A stretch of DNA of 64,000 nt, from NCBI GenBank assembly GCA_029582165.1, contig CM055887.1:15361190-15425189 (forward strand), written 5' to 3'. This DNA is from Portulaca oleracea (lineage: Eukaryota > Streptophyta > Magnoliopsida > Caryophyllales > Portulacaceae). A program made the position numbers and the translations under genes. Position 1 is the first letter of the stretch. Every line of letters starts with the position of its first letter. Of the stretch, positions 54,465 through 64,000 are shown piece by piece. Under the pieces are notes generated by a model that did not search any database, was not told where the DNA came from, and was given only the letters and a program-made list of their open reading frames with translations.

Positions 54465-57400
54465 GTGTTAGGAGAACCTTGTAAGGTCCAGTCTGAGTCG
54501 AGCACTAGTAAGTATGTAATCGAGTCTGAGTCAGTTGGGATTAGCCCCAAGTTTGATAAGTTTGTATCCGCTTCTATATTTAATAAAGTGAACGTTTCTG
54601 AGTATCTTTGTTCTTCTTCCCTTCTCCCTAATTGTTGTGCTAATAATTATGAATTTGATGTTGAACCTTTAAAAGACTTTAATGAATTAACACAAGCCAT
54701 GAATGACCACGAGAATCACATGGCACCTGTCGAAGAAACCATCACCATCAATGTGGTGACGCCTGAAACTCCCCGAGAACTGAAAATTGGCAAATCGTTA
54801 ACCCTGGAGGAGCAATAGGAGTTCACCTCGCTTCTAAGGGAGTTCGTAGACGTCTTCGCTTGGTCTTACGAAGACATGCCCGGAATCGACAGCGAGATCG
54901 CTGAGCATGCAATTCCACTATACCCGGATACTAAGCCGGTACAGCAACGACCTGGCAGAATTAAGAATGAGTGGTCGGATAAAATTCACGGTGAAATCAA
55001 GAAGCAGTTAGAGGCTAAATTCATCAGAGCAGTAGAATGCCCGGAGTGGGTAGCTAGCTAACATCATGCCTGTGCCGAAGAAGGATGGAAAGGTTCGGAT
55101 GTGCGTTGATTTTCGGGACCTGAACAAAGCTAGTCCAAAGGATTGCTTTCCTTTGCCACATATTGACATTTTAGATCATACCTGTGGACATGAGCTATTG
55201 TCATTCATGGATGGGTACGCCGGTTATAATCAGATCAAAATGGCTGAAGAAGATATGGAGAAAACATCCTTCATCACGTGGGGAACTTTCTGCTACACTG
55301 TCATGCCTTTCGGACTGAAAAACGCTGGTGCTACTTACCAACGCACCGCCACTACCCTGCTACATGACATGATCCACGTAGAGGTTGAAGTATATGTGGA
55401 TGACATGATTGTCAAGTCAAAGAGGCATGAGGATCATATTCCAAACTTACGCAAGTTCTTCCTTAGGCTCCGTAAGTACTACATGAGATTGAATTCGCAG
55501 AAATGTTCATTTGGAGTAACTTCGGGAAAAAACTGGGTTATATCGCCAGTCAATGCGGGATAGAGGTTGACCCGTCCAAAATCAAAGAAATACAAGACAT
55601 GCCTCCGCCTAGGACAGAAAAGGAGATTCGTGGTTTCCTAGGGCGAGTGCAGTATTTGAGCAGATTCATCTCCAAACTCACAATGACTTGTGAACCATTA
55701 TTCAAGAAGCTGAAGAAGGGAGCAACGATTGAATGGGTCGACCAGTGTCAGGCAACATTTGAAAAGGTTAAAGCAGACTTAACCAATCCACTAGTACTAG
55801 TCCCACCTATCTCCAGGAAACCATTGTTGCTTTATCTCACCATCAGTTCAAGTGCTATGGGTGCTATGCTAGCACAGGAAAGCGATGGTCTCGAACGAGC
55901 TATCTACTACATCAGCAAGAAGTTTCTGGGGTATGAGTCTCGCTACTCGGAGATCGAGAAGATAGCTTTGGCATTAGTGTGGTCTATAAACAAGCTTCGC
56001 CACTATGTGCTCTCACACACTGTATATGTGATCGCAGCATGTAATCCGATCAAATACCTCATGGAACAACCTACCATCAACAGCAGGATTACTCGATGGG
56101 TAGTTATGTTATCCGAGTTTAATCTACACTCCTGACCACAGAAGTCCATAAAGGGGCGTGCAGTTTCCGATTTTCTGGCTGAATTCCCTACAGGAAGTCC
56201 CGACACTGGGGGCTTGGAGTTTAGTGATGAACAAATATTCCAAGTTTCCCCCGAAGACATACACTTTCCTTTGGCAGTCAAGCTTGACTTTGAGGCTACT
56301 AATAATGCTGCTGAGTATGAAGCTTGTATTTTGGGTTTGCATGTGGCCCTAGAGATGGGAATTCAAAGGCTATGAGTGTTTGGGGACTCCAGCCTGATCG
56401 TCAATCAAGCTACTAGTATATGGAAGGTGAAGAACGAATCTTTGGCTCTGTATCAGCAACATTTGTCGAAGCTACCTGAGAAGTTCAACCATATTGAGTT
56501 CAAATATCTACCAAGGGGTTACAATGAGCTAGCTGGTGCGCTGGCCAAACTATTATCCATGGTAGCTATGCCCGAAAAGGATCAAGCCTTAGCATTGACA
56601 ATGGAGAGGAGGACTTGTCCTGCTCATCAATAACTAATGATCGGTTCGGTCAGTACTGATGCATGGTTCTTTGATATTTATGCATTTCTGAAAGACTGTG
56701 TATATCCACCTAATGCCGAGCGTCGAGCCAGGAGGGCTATCCGGTTAGTTGCCTCTCAGTATTGCATTATTCAGGATTGTCTGTATAAGAAGGCCGCTAC
56801 GGGGATAAACCTCGTATGTGTTGATAACGAGGAAGTAGAGGAATTAATGAAATCCACTCACAGAGGGGAGTGTGGACCGCATATGAACGACAGAATGTTG
56901 GTTAAGAAGATCCAGAGAGCAGGGTATTTTTGGTCGTCTATGAAGTCCGATTGTCTCCAATTTGTGAGGAAATGTCAGAAATGTCAAGAGTATGCTGATC
57001 CCAAGCATCAACCGTCCTCTTATTTGACCACTTTGGCCTCACCTTGGCCATTTTCAGTATGGGGAATCGACATCATAGGGAAGATTTCGCCCCAAGGTAC
57101 GGGAGGATATGAATATGTGTTGGTAGCGGTGTAGTACTTTACCAAGTTGGTAGAAGCTGCTTCATACTCAAAAATCACTTCGAAACATGTGGCCAAGTTC
57201 ATGCTGAGGAACATCATTTGTAGATACGGGGTGCCACATGAGGTGATCAGTGACAACGGGAGCCATTTCATGGGCGAGTTTGCAGCTCTTTTGGCCAAGT
57301 ACAAAGTCCGGCATCACCATGCTTCTCCTTATCGGCCACAAACCAATGGAGCGGTGGAGGCTGTAAACAAAACTCTGGTGAAAATTATGAAAAAGATGGC

Positions 57401-57906
57401 TGTCACTTACAAAGATTGGCCCGACAAGCTTCCTTTTGCACTATGGGGATATCGAATGTCAATTCGGACTGCAACCGGAGCTACGCCATACTCTTTGGTG
57501 TACGGGATGGAAGCAGTCTTGCTAGTAGAACTTGTCGTTCCTTCTTTAAGGATCATTGCTGAAAGTCAAATCCCTGAGGCCGAATGGGCGCGAGCTAGGT
57601 ATGAGGAGTTGGTTTTGTTGGATGAAATACGACTCCGTGCTTTACATAACAAGCTTTATCAGAGTCGGATTTCCCGAGCATTCAATAAGAAAGTCAAAGA
57701 CCGCGATTTAATGGAAGGAGATCTAGTATTGCAAGAAATGAGGGCAGCCCGTCAGAATCCTCGAGGCAAGTTTGCCCCAAATTGGAAGGGTCCCTACATC
57801 GTCATTTCTATCACTCCAGCGGGGCGCCGCCCGATTGGCCACACCTGAAGGAGAGGAACTCACTCAGCCTGTAAACCTGGATCAGTTGAAAAGATATTAT
57901 GTTTAA
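54465..57906 (+). pseudogene. Pol of element F: RT, RH, second RNase H, integrase
   Basis: Mostly one frame with stops and three frame changes (near 55060, 55500 and 57830). Linker with FAWSYEDMPGIDSEIAEH; reverse transcriptase PVPKKDGKVRMCVDFRDLN, DGYAGYNQIKM, VYVDDMIVKS; RNase H LLYLTISSSAMGAMLAQE; then a second RNase H with EATNNAAEYEACILGL and VFGDSSLIVNQA (about 56285-56410), the feature of the Tat lineage; integrase HHCC (HRGECGPHMND, CQKCQEYA) and D-D-E (WGIDIIGKISP, ISDNGSHFMG, PQTNGAVEAVNKT), ending LKRYYV at 57906. There are at least seven nonsense codons. Catalytic residues are largely preserved in the fragments. Confidence 0.88.
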
Positions 57907-58400
57907 GCCTCTAAGGGTTGGTATCCTTAGCTACTTAGACATGCATTATCTTATAAAAGCAAGCAACCGAACTGCCAACAGGCTACTTACTTATGAGAGG
58001 AAAAGAAAAAAAAAGAAAGGAAAAAAAAAAGAGTGAAAAACTATAGAGTGGCTGACTTGGAAACCTCTGAAGCAGGTCAGGCAAAAGGAAAGTATAAAAA
58101 AGGAAAGAAAAAGAAAAAAAAGAAAATGAGAGACTAACTTGAAAATCCTTCGGGACAAGTTAGGTAAAAGGACAGAATAAAGGTGTTGCAGCCGAAGTCG
58201 TGCCTTGAAGGACGGAAAGAAGAAGAGCATGGCTTCTGTTGATTATTATAAAACATAAATGTAATACTTTACTTCTTATATCAATAAAAGGAGTACATCT
58301 TTTTAATACATTTTGTTTTATAAATTTTCTAAAGGAAAAGCATCAAATAAAAAATATATAGCATAGACATTTCTTTCATTACATTTCTTCCTCTCCACCC
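57907..58400 (+). other. 3' region of element F between pol and antisense ORF
   Basis: Purine-rich tracts (57985-58130) and two similar phrases CTTGGAAACCTCTGAAGCAG and CTTGAAAATCCTTCGGGACA (about 58050 and 58138), each followed by GTTAGGTAAAAGGA-like sequence. An AATAAAA at about 58283 is a possible poly(A) signal. No gene. Confidence 0.5.
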
Positions 58401-58403
58401 TAC

Positions 58404-59600
58404 TTATTTTAGTATTAAGTCTAGTCCTAGTTGAGTTGGAGTCGATATAGGCCTATTAGTGCTCATTCGGTCGGATTCACTTATTTTTCCTTGCTTGAGT
58501 GTGTTTTTTTCCTTAGATTCCGACCCAGGATCGTTAGTCACGATGATGCTCTTCAGTTTAGGGTTGTCTCGAAGAGGTGAACGCGACATTCTTTCACGCC
58601 AACGGCCAATACCAACGGTAGTAGCAAGCAAGCTACGATAGGCATCCGTCGAAGTAGTGGAGATATGGTTAGGAGCAGGTGCTTCCTTTCCAGCCCGTTT
58701 CTTCCAGTATTCGACCCATGATTCAATCACCGACCCTTGGAGATGGGTAAGGTCGGGAATCTCGCATGGGGGAAGGGGAATGTCTTGAGAATGCCCCATT
58801 TGCCGCATGACTCGATCAGGGAAATAATATGTCAGCTCCGTAAGGCCAAGCAGAGTGAGGTGGGCCGTCTTACGAGAGTGGCTCGAGAAGCATGGCACTT
58901 TCCACCATTGAATCTACCAACGGATTTCCTTGTGGTTCTTGAGAAAAATAACCCATTCATCAAAATTGCGGCGGGTGTCGAACTTCCTTTTGCATTGGCA
59001 AAAGTTTGCTAGTTCCAAAGAGGGATGGGGGAAAAACCATGTCTAAATGCTCCGTAAGCCACATCTACAGGTGGAAGAAAGAAAGTGAGAATTTTGGTTG
59101 CACAAAAATAAATGTATTACAACTAAAGCAAAAAGAAAAGAAAAATCGACACATGATTCCACAAGGACCACTTAGATGATCCATACAAAATCAGAGAAAA
59201 ATAATATCAAAAAAAAAAACAAAAAAAAAGAAGAAAAGAAAAACAAAGAACAAAAGAAAAAGGGAAAAGTGTCGATACTCACTTGGAGAGCGAGAGGACT
59301 TCCGCGAAAGGTCTGCGTTGTAGCCCATGAATCGAGACCAAGGAATGTCTCGACAATCATCATTGGAGCAGGATTATAACCCGGGACATCTCATCTACCA
59401 CATGGATGAGGGAGATAGGTGCAAAACCCGAACTGTCGTGATAAAATAAAAATTTGGAAAGAATGCAAAAACCAAACCTCGCACTCGCAACGCCGGGTTG
59501 AGTCTAAGCGCCTCGAGTGATTGAAAGAATTCCACAAAAGCTTGCAAATTGACGGTATTGCCAACCAAGATGTGTCCCAATGCACAATGAGTGAAGCTCG
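58404..59600 (-). pseudogene. Antisense spliced PMD gene inside element F
   Basis: Three exon-like blocks on the minus strand. Block 1 (about 59600-59450): HILVGNTVNLQAFVEFF and RLNPALRVRGLVF. Block 2 (about 59385-59290): YNPAPMMIVETFLGLDSW, TFRGSPLALQ, followed by an excellent donor AA/GTGAGTAT. Block 3 (acceptor CTGTAG at about 59070, to 58404): VWLTEHLDMVFPPSLFG-like start, FDEWVIFLKNHKEIRW, a TAG, then LTYYFPDRVMRQMGHSQ and a basic/Ser tail. FPDRVMRQMG and GSPLALQ are marks of plant-mobile-domain proteins. The TAG and a frame change in block 3 make it defective. The orientation is opposite to gag-pol. Antisense extra ORFs in this position are known in Tat-lineage elements. Confidence 0.7.
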
Positions 59601-59605
59601 TTAAC

Positions 59606-61278
59606 TGTTAGTCCCGATTTCGTGTCTAAATACCTCCTAAATCCTTAGGCTTTTGACTTGTTTCGTAGCTTGTTTTATGCGTTTTGGTTATTTTTGTAGT
59701 TTCCGAAGTTTTTACTCAAAACGATGCTAAATGGGCCAATTTTGCACCAATCTTAGGAATCCCGAGACTCCCTAAGATTCCCCGAGCCCTGGTCGTGTCG
59801 AAGGCAGCGGGATTAGAAGGGCCGATCATGTCGAAAGGCAGCGGAAGCGAAAGCAACTGTTGAAGAGCATCCTGAAGAATACTTGTGGCCGAGATAGACC
59901 GTGGCAAGGCCTAAGGAAGGAGACATTGCCACCCGAGATGGACCGTGGTCACGGTCAGTCTGACCGTAGCCACGGTGAGATCTCCACCCTGCCCAAGGAA
60001 GAAGTTGGCCGAACAAGACCGTGGCCACGGTCTCCCATGACCGTAGCCACGGCGGTGCGAAGGAGCGAAAAGTTGTCAGCCCTAATCGCCTAGACCGTGC
60101 CTATGGTGCATGGGTACCGTTCCCACGGCGTGCCCACGGCGCTTCGAAGCGAAGAGAAGTTTTGCCTGCCTTACGCAGGACCGTGGCCACCTTGGCCGTG
60201 CGGTCACTGGTTTTTTGTCTGTAGTGTAAAATGATGAGTTTTGAGTAACAACCTTAATTGCTATTTAATGTATTTAGGTCATTTTAGCTGGAGACTATTA
60301 TCAAGCAGCTTTTGTTTATCTTTTATCATCCTTTAGCATATACTTTATCACATTTTAAGCTTTGGATTAGAGTGATTAGTGAAGATCTTTGCTGAGATTA
60401 TTGGTTCTTGTATTGGATTCTCTTGAGTTTTATTGGAAGTTTGTAGATTATTCTCAACTTTGGAACATTGGAGCTTTATTATTATGGAGTTTTCTTCTTT
60501 GTCATCACAATCAATGAGCATTTCTTAACCTTTCTCTCTCTAATTTATTGTTTATTTATTAATCTCTGTTTTTGTTATTTTTGGTATTGTTGGTATTGTT
60601 GATTGTTTATTGTCATCTTGTTCACTCTTTTAAGCATGAATGAAGTTGTTGATGTCATTATCTTGATAGTTAGGATGTTTAGTGGCTAGAACCCTAATGG
60701 GTTAGGGAGATATTAAGGGTGTGAATGGGTGATTAGGTTTGGGTTAGCAATATTAGTGAGTAACTAGTTAGGAAATCAATTTCCCAATCCTATCCTTCCC
60801 TCAAGTGGGATGTATTCGGGTGCGAAAGCATCCTGAATACATCCAACGCTTGTTGGAAGGTAAGAATTAGGATAGTTAGTATTCTAGTTCGCGAAAGCGA
60901 ATAGAAACTAACTAGGAAATTCCGTTCCATTAACTCCCCCGGGTCTATCGATGGACTTTAGGGAAGTTAATCCGGACTATCCTTGAAAGAGGGAGCCCGG
61001 TGGGTATTTTTTAACGGAGTTATCATTTGATTTCCCCTTCTCGTTACTCTCTTGTTGCGAAACCCATTTCCTCATTCCCGTTTGCATCCCGAAAGTCTCC
61101 CAACACCCATTGTCTCACCGTTTTGACCAAACTTAGTGTGGTTGTGCTGTTTTTACCCTGAATTCTATCATCCTTTCATGATCGTAAACCTTACCTAGAG
61201 TCAAGTAGTTGGAGCTAAGGCCACTAGCTGCCTGTGGAAGAACGATAAAAACCAAGGTCTTACAAACCACGTTACACA
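59606..61278 (+). repeat. 5' LTR of element G with GACCGTGGCCACGGTC cluster
   Basis: About 1670 bp, starting TGTTAGTCCCGATTTCG and ending CGTTACACA (end uncertain by two bases). Between 59898 and 60200 lie at least six copies of GACCGTGGCCACGGTC or close variants: 59941-59956 (GACCGTGGTCACGGTC), 59962-59976, 60017-60032, 60039-60052, and partial ones near 60093 and 60179. The rest is AT-rich. Confidence 0.85.
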
Positions 61279-61281
61279 AAA

Positions 61282-61299
61282 TGGCGCCGTTGCCGGGGA
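61282..61299 (+). promoter_or_regulatory. Primer-binding site of element G
   Basis: TGGCGCCGTTGCCGGGGA, the Asp-tRNA-type site typical of Athila elements, three bases after the LTR. Confidence 0.85.
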
Positions 61300-61400
61300 G
61301 CAAGCGCACCTAGCTTAGCTCTTTGTCTTTAGGTTATTTAAGATCATTTCAGTGCTAGAGATTTTGTTATCCTTGGTTATTGGAAATTTGATTCTTCTGT

Positions 61401-64000
61401 TTGTTCCTTTTGTGCATGCGGACTCGATCTCGACGAGGCCAAATTCCTATAACTCCACCGAACCCGAATCCGGAGTGCATTATTCGCCAAGCTAACGCCG
61501 GCTCGAGACGAAGAAGACAACAAAGGAAGCGAGAGACGATCGAAATTCCAATGGGTGACGGAGAGCAAGTTCCACCTCGTACCTTAGAATCACATTCCTT
61601 ACCATCGTCGGGTACGGGAGGCGATCCCATCATATTACCAGAATTACCACCGAATGCATCATACGAGTTCAAGCCATATTTGTTGGAAATATTTGAGAAC
61701 ACTCCGTACCATGGAGGAGAGCATGAAAATCCTATTGACCACATCAACAAGTTCGAGCAACGCATCGGCTTCGTACAAATGAATGGAGTTTCCGCCGAAT
61801 ACATGAAGCTGAAGTTTTTCCCTCTTACTTTGAAAGGGAAAGCACTATTATGGCTCAACACGTGTCCGCCCGGAACCTATTCTACATGGGATGCCCTTAG
61901 CCATGACTTTCTTCAAAGGTTTTTCCCCAATGATGAGACGTGTCGGTTGAGGCAAGCCATCATGAGCTTCAAGCAAGAATCCGATGAGTCGTTATTCGAA
62001 GCATGGGGGAGATTCAAGGGTCTCCAACGGAGGTGTCCATACCACAATCTTGAGGATTGGTTATTATTGCGTCATGTTTATTCCGGATTGAGTAGCTCTT
62101 TGCGAGAATCCATCGATCATGCCTCGGGGGGCATGTTCCTTAAGAAGACGGCGGAGGAAGCAAATGTATTTCTTCACGAGTTATCTCAAAACTCTCCTCA
62201 TTGGGGAGGCGACCGTGGTCCAAGAGATGGTCCTCCTCTAGAAAGCAATCCTACTATTAAATTTCTCATGAATGCAGTTTTAGAGATGCAACAAAAGTCA
62301 GCTTTGGAGGAAACCACGAGGCAAGTAAAGGCAGCTCAAGAAGTGCCTATGCTTATTCCGGATGCCCAAGTTCTTGTATGTGATTTTTGTGGAGGGCCAG
62401 ACTCTTTGAAGCGATGTGAAGATTATCAAACCGTGCAAGTCCAAGCCATTTATCCCAACAATAACCTCTCCTATACCAATCAAACCCCCATTCGTCCTCG
62501 TGGGAATTACGCCTACAACCAACAAGCTCCAATAAACCAAAACCTACCCCCCGGTTTCCCAAATCAAAATCGCCGCCAATACCACCAAAATCCCGACCAA
62601 AATCCTCACCAAGGTCAATTTTCCCAAGCACCAAAACCACTACAACAAGAAACCCTTGACCAAACCCTTCAAAAGTTGGCCTTATCTCAAGAAAAGATAG
62701 CCTTATCTCAAGAAAAGATGGCCTTAGATTGAGAAAGAAATCAAACTCGCATCAAGAACCTCGAGTTACTATTGGCTCAATTAGCACAACAATCTCAACC
62801 TATCCAATCTTTGCCTAGCCAACCCCAACCAAATCCGAAGGGACAACTTAATGCTATTACATTGAGGAGTGGTAAGGAGATTGATGGCCCTCGGATGGTG
62901 GGAGAGGAAGTCTTGGGTGACAAAGAAGGTGATGTGGTGGATGTCTCGGAGGAGGAAGATTTGATGGAGAAGCGGTAAAGTGAGTTAGTCTTGGGTGAGG
63001 AAGTTGAGGGAGTACAAGAGGATGAATTGGGAGAATCTAGCAAGGAAAGAGAGCAGATGGAGAAGAAAGGGAAAGGAAAGATGGTGGAAGAAGAGCCAAT
63101 CCAAACTATTGAGAAACCAAAGCTACCGCCGGTCCCTTTTCCCGAGCGGCTGGCAAAGCCAAAATCCGATGCAAAGTTTTCAAAATTCATTAAGATGCTC
63201 AAGAAGCTTCAAGTGAACATTCCATTTCTTGATGCCATTTCTGAAGTCCCGTCCTTCAAGAAGCATTTGAAGGAGCTTCTCACAAGGAAGAGGAGGATTC
63301 AAGAGAAATGTACGATCCATTTGACAGCGGATTGTAGTGCAATTATCGATAACAAATCATCGGAGAAGTTAGCCGACCCCGGAAGTTTTTCTATTCCATG
63401 CACCATTGGTGATATGCGGATTGGTCGTACCCTTTGCGATCTAGGAGCAAGTGTAAGCGTCATGCCTTATTCGATTTGCAAGAAGTTGAATCTCGATGAT
63501 CTAGCTCCTACAACAATTAACCTACAATTGGTCGACCGTTCTGTGCGAAGACCTTTGGGAATATTGGAAGACATCCCGGTCCAAGTAGGGCGGTTTTTGA
63601 TTTCATGTGACTTTGTGATCTTGGAGATAGAGGAAGACAACAACATCCCTATTATTTTGGGAAGGTCGTTCCTTGCTACGGCGGGAGCAATTATTGATGT
63701 GAATAATGGAAGCATGTCGCTGAATGTCGGGAATGAGAGCATCATTTTTCAATTTGAGGGGTCATTGAAAGGTCCTTCGTATGGGGACTCATGCTATGCT
63801 ATTGATATGATGGAGTTTCTTGTTGATGAGTATATTGAGGACTCCCATTTTCTTAAATCTATTTGCGACGATCCCTTGGGAGCTTGCTTATTGGAGTCCT
63901 TCCAATTTGAGACGGACGGCACCGATATTACTTTCTTCACCAACCTTCTTGACTCTTCACCCGTGCATGAGGAGATTATTATTGATGAGCCTTATATGGA
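61401..64000 (+). pseudogene. Gag-protease polyprotein of element G, two nonsense codons
   Basis: A single frame from the ATG at 61401 (a second candidate is 61416) to the window end, broken only by TGA at 62730 and TAA at 62976. Gag core at residues 90-270: LLEIFENTPYHGGEHENP, LKFFPLTLKGKALLWLN, TWDALSHDFLQRFFP, SLFEAWGRFKGLQRRCP, SIDHASGGMFLKKTAEEA. A zinc-knuckle-like CDFCGGPDSLKRC lacks the His. A Pro/Gln-rich linker with repeated LALSQEKI units follows, then NAITLRSGKEIDG, VNIPFLDAI, and the protease (CTIGDMRIGRTLCDLGAS, IPIILGRPFLATAG, about 63400-63690), then the start of the linker to RT. With only two point lesions in 2.6 kb it is lightly damaged. Confidence 0.88.

Larger units (their letters stand above)
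49143..59605 (+). mobile_element. Element F: Tat-lineage Ty3/gypsy with antisense PMD gene
   Basis: Plus strand, inserted in gag of C. 5' LTR 49143-50824, PBS 50832-50849, long leader, degraded gag and pol (52338-57906), then an antisense PMD gene (59600-58404). The second, archaeal-type RNase H after the normal one marks the Tat lineage. The 3' LTR is not in the window because element G starts at 59606 and runs off the end. Numerous stops make it inactive. Confidence 0.88.
59606..64000 (+). mobile_element. Element G: Athila-type Ty3/gypsy, incomplete at window end
   Basis: Inserted in element F, plus strand. 5' LTR 59606-61278, PBS 61282-61299, gag-pol from 61401 to the end of the window in one frame with two nonsense codons. 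Its remaining pol and 3' LTR lie beyond 64000. It is the innermost, and so probably the youngest, of the right-hand nest. Confidence 0.9.

Overview
This window is plant nuclear DNA, most likely from a flowering plant with a repeat-rich genome. The evidence is a five-exon GDSL esterase/lipase gene with plant-type introns, degenerate TTTAGGG-type telomere-like repeats, long TA microsatellites and MITEs, and a dense mixture of plant LTR retrotransposon lineages (Ty1/copia, chromovirus-like, Athila-type and Tat-type Ty3/gypsy). No rRNA, tRNA, CRISPR array or bacterial operon was seen. The species cannot be named from the sequence.

Left part (1-17.3 kb). A minus-strand plant-mobile-domain (PMD) gene is broken by a 418-bp tandem duplication and further lesions (1-1948). 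Next come small inverted-repeat elements with telomere-like sequence, a GC-rich repeat block, and a plus-strand Ty3/gypsy relic (about 5.0-7.0 kb). At 8610-11178 lies an intronless segment encoding a TPR co-chaperone-like protein plus two unknown ORFs. It ends in an A-run and is flanked by a 15-bp direct repeat, so it looks like a LINE-mobilised retrocopy. The one clearly intact host gene is the GDSL esterase/lipase (15484 down to 11346, minus strand, 346 aa). Its introns carry a palindromic MITE and a pair of related inverted-repeat elements embedded in TA microsatellites.

Middle part (17.3-27.5 kb). A complete, young Ty1/copia element (17602-22943) has near-identical LTRs, a 5-bp target duplication, a primer-binding site, a purine tract and an uninterrupted 1410-codon gag-pol. 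It sits in the remains of a minus-strand copia element, of which an RNase H tail and a long degenerate ORF region survive to about 25.8 kb.

Right part (27.5-64 kb) is a nest of LTR elements. For reference they are: A, an old Tat-type LTR relic; B, a minus-strand chromovirus-like element (27463-34256) whose pol reads into its own 3' LTR; C, a minus-strand Athila-type element (34289-49142, running past F); D, a solo LTR inside the integrase gene of C (37621-39029, TSD TCTAC); E, an element with only a gag-like ORF and LTRs of about 2 kb inside the RT of C (about 40400-46871); F, a Tat-lineage element with two RNase H domains and an antisense, apparently spliced PMD gene (49143-59605); G, an Athila-type element inserted in F and running off the window (59606-64000). 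B and C both inserted into A, only 32 bp apart. D, E and F each inserted into C, and G into F.

The most unusual signals are these. Three different LTRs (of C, D and G) carry, at a similar distance from the LTR start, clusters of short GC-rich palindromes whose sequence differs from one LTR to the next. Two PMD reading frames, one free-standing and one antisense in a Tat element, lie in the same window. The retroposed TPR gene keeps all its clamp residues. Two related elements each lie between TA microsatellites. Non-coding blocks are shared by the 3' regions of C and E.
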